From Streptomyces pyxinicus (lineage in GTDB: Bacteria > Actinomycetota > Actinomycetes > Streptomycetales > Streptomycetaceae), in NCBI RefSeq assembly GCF_024753135.1, contig NZ_JANUGP010000016.1, positions 62,001 to 126,000 on the forward strand: a stretch of DNA of 64,000 nt, written 5' to 3'. The position numbers and the translations under genes were made by a program. Numbering within the stretch: position 1 is the first letter of the stretch; each line of letters begins with the position of its first letter. The notes beneath the pieces are model-generated. The model saw nothing but the letters and a program-made list of their open reading frames with translations, ran no database searches and was not told the DNA's origin. Shown one piece after another: positions 25,265 to 32,498 of the stretch.

Positions 25265-25312
25265 GGCGGTGGGGCTCGCCGTCAACCGCGGTCCTGCCGC
25301 CAACGGTCCCTG
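25265..25312 (+). promoter_or_regulatory. Fluoride riboswitch upstream of a small membrane protein gene
   Basis: GGCG-GTGGGGCT-CGCC, GTC, AACCGCGG, TCCT, GCCGCCAACGG, TCCCTG. GGGGC of the P1 loop can pair with GTCCC of the tail (one G-U). The tail TCCCTG is complementary to CAGGGA that contains the ribosome binding site GGGAGA (25335-25340), giving a simple masking mechanism. Arranged back to back with the element at 25081-25138; together they fill the 311-bp gap. Confidence 0.75.
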
Positions 25313-25348
25313 TTCGACTTTCGGGTTTCGAGCAGGGAGAGCCGTGCC

Positions 25349-25576
25349 GTGACCGACCACTCCACCAGCCGACCGGGCCCGGTCGGGCTGGTCGCGACGC
25401 TGACACTGTGCCTGGTGGGCGGTGCCGTCCTGGCCGGGGCGGCCGTACTCGTGCTCGGCCTCCCGCTGCCGGCCTTCACGATCGCCGCTCTCGTCATCGG
25501 CGTCGGTACGTGGCTCCCGCCGGCCGTGCGGGGCCGCCCGGCGCCGGACGACGAGTCGTCCGGCGGGCCGCCGTAG
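25349..25576 (+). CDS. Small membrane protein of unknown function (75 aa)
   Basis: Starts at GTG 25349 with GGGAGA 8 nt upstream. Residues ~13-58 form two closely spaced hydrophobic segments (LVATLTLCLVGGAVLAGAAV and LPLPAFTIAALVIGVGTWLP) separated by a short turn, then a polar Pro/Asp/Ser-rich C-terminus. I recognise no family. Because its only visible regulatory element is a fluoride riboswitch whose tail pairs with the ribosome binding site, it is a candidate fluoride-stress membrane protein. It is too small to be CrcB and lacks that family's motifs. Confidence 0.7.
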   Translation: MTDHSTSRPGPVGLVATLTLCLVGGAVLAGAAVLVLGLPLPAFTIAALVIGVGTWLPPAVRGRPAPDDESSGGPP

Positions 25577-25623
25577 GCGGGTGTTCCGACCGGCTTCTCC
25601 CCGTCGCTGTGTACCGGTGTCGT

Positions 25624-26916
25624 TCAGGGGACGCGCAGGGCCAGGACGGCCACGTCGTCGTGCTGGACATCACTCAACCGGGTGAGCAGCTCGTCGCGGA
25701 AGACGGGCAGTGGTTCCCGGGCGAGCGCGGCGGCGTGCTGGCGCAGCCTCGTCAGACCGCGGCCGATGTCCTCTCCGGGCCGCTCGACGAGGCCGTCCGT
25801 GTAGAGCAGCAGGGTGGCACCGGGCGGCAGGGTGATGGTCGCCGTCTCACGGGTGAGCGCGGGGTCCACGCCCAGGATGGGGGCGTGGCCCTCTTCGAGC
25901 AGCAGGGTGTGGCCGTCGGGCTCGGCCAGCAGCGGCGGCAGGTGGCCGGCGTTGGTCCAGGTGAGCCGCCACGGCCCGGCGGCGGGTGTCTCGACGCGGG
26001 CGATGACGGCCGTGACCAGCTCGATGCCGGTCAGCCCCTGCATCACCCGGTCGAGGCGGCGCATGACCCCCGCCGGGTCGTCCCCGCTGTCGTAGGCGAG
26101 TGCGCGCAGCATGTTGCGCAGTTGTCCCATGCGGACGGCGGCCGCGAGGTCGTGGCCGACCACGTCCCCGATGGCGAGGACGGCGGAGCCGTCTGGCAGC
26201 GGGAAGGCGTCGTACCAGTCGCCGCCCACCTCGGCCCGTTCGCGGGCCGGGAGGTAGCGGGTGGCGAGCTGGAGGTGGGGCAGGCCGGTCAGGTCCGGCA
26301 GCAGGGAGAGCTGGAGCTGCTCGGCGGTGTGCTCCTGGAGGGCGTACAGGCGCGCGTTGTCCAGCGCGAGGCCGGCGCGCTGGCCCAGGTCGGCGGCGAG
26401 GCTCTGCTCCTGCTCGTCGAACGCGTCCCCGGAGCGGCGGACCAGGGTGAGGGCGCCCAGTTCCTGCCGTCGTACCCGCATCGGCACGACCAGCGCGGTC
26501 CGGGCGCCCAGCGTGCGGTACAGCGCCCCCTGGGCGCTGCTCAGCCGGTCGTCGGGGTCGGAGGGGCCGAAGTCGGTCACCACCACCGGTCCCGTGCCGC
26601 GCAGCACCTTCGCCAGCGCGCAGGCGGAGTCGTCCGGGCCGGGCAGGACCCCGCCGGACAGCACCCGCAGCGCACGGTCCGGGTCCCGGTCGGTGACCGT
26701 GAGACGGCGCACGCCCTCGCCCTCGACGACGTCCACGACGCAGGCGTCGGCCAGCTGCGGCACCACCAGCCGGGCCAGCCGGCGCAACGACTCCTCCGCG
26801 TCCAGTCCCGAGGCCAGTGCGCGGCTGGCGTCGGCGAGCAGCCGCAGCCGGGCCGCGGCGATCTCGGGCGGAAGTTCCTCGGACGGCGCTCCCGGCACCG
26901 ATGACTCTCGTTTCAT
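25624..26916 (-). CDS. GAF-PP2C (SpoIIE/RsbU-type) serine phosphatase
   Basis: 430-aa soluble protein: N-terminal GAF domain (~25-190, ending FDEQEQSLAADLGQRAGLALDNARLY) and C-terminal PP2C/SpoIIE domain with QLQLSLLPDLTGLP, EVGGDWYDAFPLPDG, AIGDVVGHDLAAA, NAGHLPPLL, LLYTDGLVERP and HDDVAVLALR, which include the metal-binding Asp residues. Such phosphatases dephosphorylate anti-anti-sigma factors. No HATPase domain is attached. GGAGGAG precedes the ATG. It is not preceded by a recognisable riboswitch and may simply be a guest in the region. Confidence 0.92.
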   Translation of the reverse strand: MKRESSVPGAPSEELPPEIAAARLRLLADASRALASGLDAEESLRRLARLVVPQLADACVVDVVEGEGVRRLTVTDRDPDRALRVLSGGVLPGPDDSACALAKVLRGTGPVVVTDFGPSDPDDRLSSAQGALYRTLGARTALVVPMRVRRQELGALTLVRRSGDAFDEQEQSLAADLGQRAGLALDNARLYALQEHTAEQLQLSLLPDLTGLPHLQLATRYLPARERAEVGGDWYDAFPLPDGSAVLAIGDVVGHDLAAAVRMGQLRNMLRALAYDSGDDPAGVMRRLDRVMQGLTGIELVTAVIARVETPAAGPWRLTWTNAGHLPPLLAEPDGHTLLLEEGHAPILGVDPALTRETATITLPPGATLLLYTDGLVERPGEDIGRGLTRLRQHAAALAREPLPVFRDELLTRLSDVQHDDVAVLALRVP

Positions 26917-27243
26917 CAGGCTCCTCCCGGTGTCATCGATACCAAGCCGCGGGGCCGCCGCCGCGGAGGGTCCCGGGGCGTGTCCGCGGCGAGGTTCCGG
27001 GGCCGGCCCGTTCCGGGCGGGTTCCGCGGTTGACGACAGCGCGTCCCGTCGCCGTTCTCCGCACCCGATGCCCCGCGCGGGGACCGGCAATCCCCGCGTC
27101 CCCGGTGCGCGACGGCCGGCATCACCGGCAGCGTGCCCGGCCGCCTCGTAGCGTGGAAGGGGGCCGGCGGCGCGGCGGCCGCACCGCCCGCTGCCGCACG
27201 GCGTCGTAGGCGGTCCCCGACCTGCGGGGGAAGGAGATGCCCG
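26917..27243. other. 327-bp divergent intergenic region, nothing clear
   Basis: Lies between divergent genes. It contains very GC-rich near-repeats and one hairpin, CCCC (27215-27218) GACCTGC GGGG (27226-27229), directly before the AAGGAG of the next gene, reminiscent of the masking hairpins after the riboswitches, but I could not fit a fluoride aptamer upstream of it. Confidence 0.5.
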
Positions 27244-27477
27244 ATGAGCGGTCTCACCCGCCCGGTCGCCCGGATCCTGCGTCACGGCACCGGGCCGGCC
27301 GCGCGCCGGTCCGCCACCGAGGAGGCCGACCGGCTGTGGGAGCAGGGGGTGGCGGCGCGGGCGGTCTTCCGTCCCGAGTACGGCGGCTGGGCCGTCCTGG
27401 TGTTCACGGCTCCCGTGCGAGAGCGCCCTCGTCCGCGGCCGCCGGAAGGCCCTCGTGCCCGCCCGCCTGAGGACTGA
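27244..27477 (+). CDS. Small hypothetical protein (77 aa)
   Basis: ATG 27244 has AAGGAG (27231-27236) at 7-nt spacing. The product is basic and soluble, with a plausible folded centre ADRLWEQGVAARAVFRPEYGGWAVLVF and a disordered Arg/Pro-rich tail. A second ATG at 27237 in another frame is too close to the ribosome binding site and gives low-complexity protein. I recognise no family. It is located between the phosphatase gene and the MutS-like operon. Confidence 0.6.
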   Translation: MSGLTRPVARILRHGTGPAARRSATEEADRLWEQGVAARAVFRPEYGGWAVLVFTAPVRERPRPRPPEGPRARPPED

Positions 27478-27554
27478 GCGGACGGACGGGGCCCGGGACG
27501 GCTGCGGCCGGGGCTCGTTTGACGGAACGCGGTCTTGGTGGCGCACTATGGAAT

Positions 27555-27604
27555 TGGGCGATGAGGCTCGCCCTTGACCGCACATCCCGTGCTGATGGCC
27601 TCTG
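27555..27604 (+). promoter_or_regulatory. Fluoride riboswitch (MutS-like operon)
   Basis: GGGCG-ATGAGGCT-CGCCC, TTG, ACCGCAC, ATCCC, GTGCTGATGG, CCTCTG. This matches the fluoride aptamer consensus almost exactly, including AUGAGGC in the P1 loop and GCUGAUGGCCUCU at the 3' end, and GAGGC pairs with GCCTC. The tail CCTCTGC is complementary to the ribosome binding site region GCAGGGAGG (27648-27656) apart from a bulge. Confidence 0.9.
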
Positions 27605-27666
27605 CCGGCCGGACCGTCACGCGGCGACCGCCCGCGGACGGCCACGAGCAGGGAGGTGCCGTCACC

Positions 27667-29226
27667 TTGCCGTTCCCGAGCGTGCTCTTCGCGGACCCCG
27701 CCCAGCGGGACGCCGTCGCGGCGCAGCGCGAACCCGCTTGTTACACCGACCTCAACCTCGACCAGATCGTCTCCTCGCTCACCGCGGGCAGGCGGTCGTA
27801 CCAACTGGAGCCGTTCTTCTACGCGCGCTTGACCGACGCCGACGCGATCGCCTACCGGCACGAGGTGTTCCGGGATCTGGAGGACCAGGCCCTGTCCGAG
27901 GGCGTGGCCCGGTTCGCCGCCGGGATGCGCGAGATGCGCCGCCGGCGGGACCAGGCGGCGAAGCCGCGTCACCCGCACCAGCGGGACAGCCTGCTGGTGG
28001 ACACCGCCGAGACGTACTGCACGGCGGTCCGCACGCTGGCGGACGTCCTGGACCGGGCGGACGTGGCCTCACGCGCGCTGCGGTCGCTGCGTGCCTTCCT
28101 CGCCGGCTACGTCCGCTCCGAGCCCTTCGACGAACTCACCGAGGGCGTGAGGCGGGTTCGGGAGTCCCTCGCCTCGGTCCACTACTGCATGACCGTCGGC
28201 GCCGGCAAGGTCACGGTGACCCGCTATGCCGGGGAAGCCGACTACGGCGCCGAAGTCCTGGCCGCGTTCGAGAAGTTCAAGCAGGAGGAGGCCACGTCCT
28301 CCCGGGTCTCCGCCCCGGATTTCCTGGACATGAACCACATCGAGGAAGCCGTCCTCGACCGGGTGGCGATGCTGTTCCCCGACGTGTTCCGGACGCTGGA
28401 GGACTTCTGTACCCGGCACCACGACCCGCTGGACCCCACCGTCGCCGCCTTCGACCGCGAGGTGCAGTTCTACCTCGCCTACCTGGAGCTGGCCGACCGA
28501 CTGCGGGCGGCCGGGCTGCCGTTGTGCTTCCCCGAGGTGTCCACGACGTCCAAGGCGGTGGCGGGCCGTGACGTGTTCGACCTGGCGCTCGCCGTCAAGC
28601 TGGTCGACGACGGCACCCCGGTGGTGACCAACGACTTCGAACTGCGCGGCCCGGAACGCGTTCTGGTCGTCTCCGGCCCCAACCAGGGCGGCAAGACCAC
28701 CTTCGCCCGCACCGTCGGCCAGCTGCACCAGCTTGCCGCCCTGGGCTGCCCGGTGCCGGGCGGCGAGGCCCGCCTGTTCCTGTGCGACGAGGTGTTCACG
28801 CACTTCGAACGGGGCGAGAACCTCGCGGACCTCTCCGGCAAGCTCAAGGACGACCTGGTGCGCGTCCGCGCCATCCTCGAACGCGCCACGCCCGCCGGCC
28901 TCGTCATCATGAACGAGGTCTTCACCTCCACCACCCTCGACGACGCCCTCCTGCTCGGCACCCGCGTCCTGCGGAAGATCATCGAGCGGGACCTGCTGTG
29001 CGTGTGCGTCACCTTCGTGGACGAGCTGTCCCGCCTCGGCCCCGCCACGGTGAGCATGACCAGCACCGTCGTCCCCGGCGATCCGGCGGTGCGGACCTAC
29101 CGCATCGTGCGCCGGCCCGCGGACGGCCTCTCCCACGCCCTGGCCATCGCGGAGAAGTACCGGCTCACCTACGAGCGGCTCACCGACCGGATCACCGTCC
29201 GCACGGCAGGGAGGACGACCTCGTGA
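27667..29226 (+). CDS. MutS-like ATPase (first of a tandem pair)
   Basis: 519-aa protein with a MutS core-like helical region (residues ~20-310) and a MutS/ABC ATPase domain: Walker A GPNQGGKTT (Lys343), VFTHFERGENLADLSGKLKDDL (signature region) and LVIMNEVFTSTT as Walker B with His/Asp-type loops after it. The N-terminal mismatch-recognition and connector domains of MutS are absent, so it resembles the MutS2/MSH-core families without a nuclease domain. Start is TTG 27667, the only in-frame start after GGGAGG (27651-27656). Overlaps the next gene by GTGA. DNA-repair MutS homologues behind fluoride riboswitches have been noted previously, as I recall. Confidence 0.84.
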   Translation: MPFPSVLFADPAQRDAVAAQREPACYTDLNLDQIVSSLTAGRRSYQLEPFFYARLTDADAIAYRHEVFRDLEDQALSEGVARFAAGMREMRRRRDQAAKPRHPHQRDSLLVDTAETYCTAVRTLADVLDRADVASRALRSLRAFLAGYVRSEPFDELTEGVRRVRESLASVHYCMTVGAGKVTVTRYAGEADYGAEVLAAFEKFKQEEATSSRVSAPDFLDMNHIEEAVLDRVAMLFPDVFRTLEDFCTRHHDPLDPTVAAFDREVQFYLAYLELADRLRAAGLPLCFPEVSTTSKAVAGRDVFDLALAVKLVDDGTPVVTNDFELRGPERVLVVSGPNQGGKTTFARTVGQLHQLAALGCPVPGGEARLFLCDEVFTHFERGENLADLSGKLKDDLVRVRAILERATPAGLVIMNEVFTSTTLDDALLLGTRVLRKIIERDLLCVCVTFVDELSRLGPATVSMTSTVVPGDPAVRTYRIVRRPADGLSHALAIAEKYRLTYERLTDRITVRTAGRTTS

Positions 29227-30845
29227 AGGCCCGTCTGCTGTACGCGGACCGCGACCTGGACTGGGACGCCCCGCCGGTGCCCGAGGCGGCGGACCTGACC
29301 CGAGACCTCGCTCTGGACACGCTCTTCGACGCCATGGCCGACGGCGACGACTTCCTGCGCGACACCGCCCGCCAGGTCGTGCTGACCTCCCTGACCGAAC
29401 CGGACGCGATCGTCTACCGCCAGCGGATCCTCGGCGACTTCCTGCGCCGGCCCGGCCTGCTCACCGAGATGTACCGGCTGGTGGTGGAGACGATCGACGC
29501 CGAGCACCGGATCTGGCCCACGTTCCTGCGCAGCCCGACCTCGATCATGCACCGGGCCGTGCAGGCGATGGAGCTGTACGCCGGACGACTGCGCGAGCTG
29601 CGCCGGATCGCCGACCGGTATGCCGACGACGTCCGGTCCCCGGGGCTGGTCCGGTTCCTCGGCATGCTGCGCGCCGAACTCGACGACGCCTGCTTCGACG
29701 TCATGGACGAGCACCTGCGCCGACTGCGGTTCAGGAACGGCGTGATGGTCGGCGCGCGGCTGGGCCAGGGCTGCAAGGGCACCGGCTACGTGCTGCGCCG
29801 GCCGGGACCCCGACCCTCCTGGCGTGAGCGCCTCGCCGGCCAGGGCCCGCCCTCGTACACGTACCGCCTGCCCGACCGGGACGAGGCGGGGGCCCGCGCG
29901 CTGGCCGAACTGCGCGACCGCGGGGTCGCTCTCGCCGCCGACGCGCTGGCCCGCTCCGCCGATCACATCCTCGGCTTCCTCCGGATGCTCGACCGCGAAC
30001 TCGGCTTCTACCTGGCCTGCCTGAACCTCCACCGCAAGCTCACCGCCAAGGGCGAGCCGCTCTGCGTGCCGACCCCGCTGCCCACCGGCCGGCCCACCCT
30101 GGTCTGCCACGGCCTGTACGACACCTGCCTGAGCCTGCGCCGCGAGGAGCGGGTCGTCGGCAACGACGTCGACGCCGAGGACACGGCGCTGCTCGTGGTC
30201 ACCGGTGCCAACGAGGGCGGCAAGACCACCTTCCTGCGCAGCGTCGGCCTGGCCCAGCTCATGACGCAGGCCGGCATGTTCGTGTCCGCCGACTCCTTCA
30301 CCGCGGGCGTGCGGACCCGGCTGTTCACGCACTTCCGGCGCGAGGAGGACGAGGAGATGGAGAGCGGCAAGCTCGACGAGGAACTGGCACGGATGAGCGC
30401 CATCGCCGACGAGGTCACACCGGGCGCGCTCGTGCTGTTCAACGAGTCCTTCGCCGCGACCAACGAGCGCGAGGGCTCCGAACTGGGCCGGCAGATCACC
30501 GGTGCGCTTCTCGACTGCGGCGTCAAGGTCGTCCTCGTCACCCACCTCTACGGTCTCGCCCACGGCCTGTACGCCGGGCCGCCCGAGGGGAAGGCGGTGT
30601 TCCTGCGGGCCGAGCGGCGCGCCGACGGCACCCGCACCCACCGTCTGGTGCCCGGCGAGCCGCTGCCGACCAGCTTCGGCGCGGACCTGTACCGGAACGT
30701 CTTCGGTGAGCCCGCCCGGACGGCTGCCGGGCCGGCACCGGACCCGCCCGCCGAGAGCCCGCGGGACGCACCCGCGCCCGCCGCTTCCGATCTGTGCCCC
30801 AGCCCTGACGTCGAGTCGTCCGGGGTGCGGGACGTGACCAAGTGA
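29223..30845 (+). CDS. MutS-like ATPase (second of a tandem pair)
   Basis: 540-aa paralogue-like protein with the same architecture: helical core (~30-300) and MutS-type ATPase with Walker A GANEGGKTT (Lys334), HFRREEDEEMESGKLDEEL and LVLFNESFAATNEREGS as Walker B region, then VTHLYGLAHGL. The C-terminal ~60 residues are Pro/Ala-rich and probably disordered. GTG start overlaps the previous stop by 4 bp, so the two are probably made in equal amounts and may form a heterodimer like MutS/MSH proteins. No mismatch-binding Phe-x-Glu domain is present. Confidence 0.86.
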   Translation: MKARLLYADRDLDWDAPPVPEAADLTRDLALDTLFDAMADGDDFLRDTARQVVLTSLTEPDAIVYRQRILGDFLRRPGLLTEMYRLVVETIDAEHRIWPTFLRSPTSIMHRAVQAMELYAGRLRELRRIADRYADDVRSPGLVRFLGMLRAELDDACFDVMDEHLRRLRFRNGVMVGARLGQGCKGTGYVLRRPGPRPSWRERLAGQGPPSYTYRLPDRDEAGARALAELRDRGVALAADALARSADHILGFLRMLDRELGFYLACLNLHRKLTAKGEPLCVPTPLPTGRPTLVCHGLYDTCLSLRREERVVGNDVDAEDTALLVVTGANEGGKTTFLRSVGLAQLMTQAGMFVSADSFTAGVRTRLFTHFRREEDEEMESGKLDEELARMSAIADEVTPGALVLFNESFAATNEREGSELGRQITGALLDCGVKVVLVTHLYGLAHGLYAGPPEGKAVFLRAERRADGTRTHRLVPGEPLPTSFGADLYRNVFGEPARTAAGPAPDPPAESPRDAPAPAASDLCPSPDVESSGVRDVTK

Positions 30846-30855
30846 GGAGCCGGAG

Positions 30856-31140
30856 ATGCCCGTACGACGGCTGGTCCTGGACGTCGACAAGACGATCGAC
30901 GAACCCGATCTGATCCACCTCGCGTCGGTGATCGAGGCCGCGCCCGGAGTGAAGGCGGTGAACATCGCCGTCACCGAGATCGACATCGAGACCGTCGGCA
31001 CGAACGTCACCGTGGAGGGCGATGCCATCGACGTCGACGCGCTGACCGACGCGATCCAGCAGACCGGGGCCGTGGTCCACAGCATCGACGAGGTGGTGGC
31101 CGGCACGTACGTGCTGGAGAACAAGCCGCGGTCGCGATGA
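30856..31140 (+). CDS. DUF211 protein
   Basis: 94-aa ferredoxin-like-fold protein: VRRLVLDVDKTIDEPDLIHLA, GVKAVNIAVTEIDIETVGTN and the C-terminal HSIDEVVAGTYVLE are characteristic of DUF211, a small family conserved in archaea and some bacteria. GGAG lies a few nt upstream of the ATG, 10 bp after the second MutS-like gene; the 3' end overlaps the VIT-like gene (ATGA). Cytosolic; function unknown, but the linkage to a small membrane protein is common. Confidence 0.88.
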   Translation: MPVRRLVLDVDKTIDEPDLIHLASVIEAAPGVKAVNIAVTEIDIETVGTNVTVEGDAIDVDALTDAIQQTGAVVHSIDEVVAGTYVLENKPRSR

Positions 31141-31682
31141 CCTCGCGCACCCGACGGGTGGTGGCCCGGTCCACGCTGCCGCTCGTCCTGGGCCTGGTGG
31201 ACGGTCTGCTCAACGCCCTGACGCTGGCCGCGGCGTCCCTGGTGGGCTCGGGTGCGCCCGTCAGCCCCTCGCTGGCGTTCCGGGTGGGTCTGGTGGCGTT
31301 GACGACGGCCGCGTTCGCGGTGTTCGTGGCCGACTACGCCGACCGCCGCTCCTACCTGATCCGGGCCTCGCGGCAGCTGAACCTGACCCGGCGCGGTCAG
31401 CTGGCCACGACCCGGCTCGGCCGCCTCGCGCTGGCCCGCTCGGCCATGGCCACGGTGATCGCCTGCACCGCGAGCTTCACCGGGGCGACCGTGCCCCTGC
31501 TGATCGGGTCCGCCGTACCGAGCCTGTCGTGGATCGTGGTCGTCCTGGCCGTCGTCGCCCTGACGGCGCTGGGCGCGGCGCTGGGGCACCTGTTCGCCGG
31601 CAGTCCGGTGCGGTGGGCCGCGGTGCTCGGCTGCGGCGGGGTGGCCGTGACGTGGATCGGCGTCTGGCTGCACATCGCCTGA
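31137..31682 (+). CDS. VIT/CCC1-like membrane protein
   Basis: 181-aa membrane protein with about five helices. LVLGLVDGLLNALTLAA matches the first helix of the vacuolar iron transporter (VIT1/CCC1) family, and ALARSAMATVIACTASFTGATVPLLIG matches its fourth. The cytosolic metal-binding domain of eukaryotic VITs is shortened to a basic Arg-rich loop. ATG overlaps the DUF211 stop by 4 bp, so it is the last gene of the fluoride-responsive MutS operon. Ion specificity cannot be inferred; metal or anion export is possible. Confidence 0.8.
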   Translation: MTSRTRRVVARSTLPLVLGLVDGLLNALTLAAASLVGSGAPVSPSLAFRVGLVALTTAAFAVFVADYADRRSYLIRASRQLNLTRRGQLATTRLGRLALARSAMATVIACTASFTGATVPLLIGSAVPSLSWIVVVLAVVALTALGAALGHLFAGSPVRWAAVLGCGGVAVTWIGVWLHIA

Positions 31683-31710
31683 GCGGCCGGGCGACGCGCG
31701 GGCGCCGCGG

Positions 31711-32202
31711 CTATTCCAGGCAGCCGGTGAGACGCTCGTAGCAGTGGCGGGCCTCGGCCAGGAACGCCTCGGCCGCCGCGGCGTCCTCGCAGTCGGCCAC
31801 CCGCCAGCGGTGGGCCGGGTCGAGCCGGTGCAGGACCGCGGACAGGGCCGCCTCGTCGGCGTGCCAGGCCCGCAGCGCTCCCGCGTCGGTGAGGGCGGCG
31901 AAGTTCGGATCGTGCGCGGGCACGCACAGCACCTCGGTGCGCGGCTGTCCGTCGACGAGGGCGTGCACCAGGGCGACGGCGCGGGCGCGGACCGACTGGT
32001 CCGGCAGGGCGGGCTCCGCCATCAGCAGCACGACGGCCGCCGGGCCGCCCTCCTCGGTGAGGGTCTCGCCCACCCAGCCGCCCCCTACGGGATATCCCGT
32101 CACCCGGACGGACCCCGAGTCGACCAGATCGTGCCGGTCGGCTCCGTCGTGCGGGGCGAACGGCGACCCGACCGTCGCCGCCACCGCGACCGTGACCTCC
32201 AT
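31711..32202 (-). CDS. Catalytically dead inorganic-pyrophosphatase-like protein
   Basis: 163-aa protein aligning along its length with the genuine pyrophosphatase encoded at 37254: EVTVAVAATVGS against EFVVTVEIPQGS, GYPVGGGWVGETL against KYPADYGYVEGTL, and the shared block EVLCVPAHDP. Active-site residues are replaced: GRDGDPLDAL reads TEEGGPAAVV, removing all three metal-binding Asp; KDEHGPDEK reads VDGQPRTE; the Arg/Lys of the N-terminal loop are lost. So it should not hydrolyse pyrophosphate. ATG 32202 has GGAGG 8 nt upstream and lies behind the riboswitch at 32237-32287. A regulatory or fluoride/metal-binding pseudoenzyme is inferred. Confidence 0.8.
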   Translation of the reverse strand: MEVTVAVAATVGSPFAPHDGADRHDLVDSGSVRVTGYPVGGGWVGETLTEEGGPAAVVLLMAEPALPDQSVRARAVALVHALVDGQPRTEVLCVPAHDPNFAALTDAGALRAWHADEAALSAVLHRLDPAHRWRVADCEDAAAAEAFLAEARHCYERLTGCLE

Positions 32203-32236
32203 CGCGAGCACCTCCCATGGACCGTCTCTGCGCTGC

Positions 32237-32287
32237 GTAGAGGCCATCAGCACGAAATGTGCGGTCAAGGGCGAGCCTCATCGCCCC
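32237..32287 (-). promoter_or_regulatory. Fluoride riboswitch (pyrophosphatase-like gene)
   Basis: Minus strand: GGGCG-ATGAGGCT-CGCCC, TTG, ACCGCAC, ATTTC, GTGCTGATGG, CCTCTAC. Nearly identical to the copies at 27555 and 32401 but with its own P2 loop. GAGGC of the P1 loop pairs with GCCTC. The downstream AGAG and GGGAGG offer alternative partners for CCTCT. Divergent from the copy at 32401, 114 bp away; the two elements fill the gap between the genes. Confidence 0.9.
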
Positions 32288-32400
32288 CTCACTTCCGTTA
32301 TCCCCGCGACCAGGTCCGGGGAACCCCCGCGTCCGCGGGTTCGAGCGCGGTACGGCGGGCTGGCGGGTCCGGGCAGCGCGGGCGCACCATGGAGGGGTGA

Positions 32401-32450
32401 TGGGCGATGAGGCTCGCCCTCGACCGCACGGCCCGTGCTGATGGCCTCTG
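32401..32450 (+). promoter_or_regulatory. Fluoride riboswitch (EttA-like gene)
   Basis: GGGCG-ATGAGGCT-CGCCC, TCG, ACCGCAC, GGCCC, GTGCTGATGG, CCTCTG. Full fluoride-aptamer match. The tail GCCTC is an exact complement of GAGGC, which overlaps the ribosome binding site GGAGG (32487-32491) of the following gene, so the pseudoknot strand can mask translation when fluoride is absent. Confidence 0.9.
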
Positions 32451-32498
32451 TGAGCAGCAGCCGCCGCACCTGGCGGCCCGGCTTTCGGAGGCATCGCG

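Noticed and set aside
25349..25576. Small membrane protein as CrcB/Fluc
   Set aside because: Only about 75 aa with two helices; Fluc proteins have four helices and conserved Asn and Phe motifs that are absent.
27121..27243. Possible eleventh fluoride riboswitch before the 77-aa gene
   Set aside because: The masking hairpin CCCCGACCTGCGGGG resembles the others and follows CGGTCC, but no P1 hairpin or GCTGAYGG core could be fitted upstream.
31711..32202. Second functional pyrophosphatase
   Set aside because: All Asp metal ligands and catalytic Lys/Arg/Tyr are substituted.
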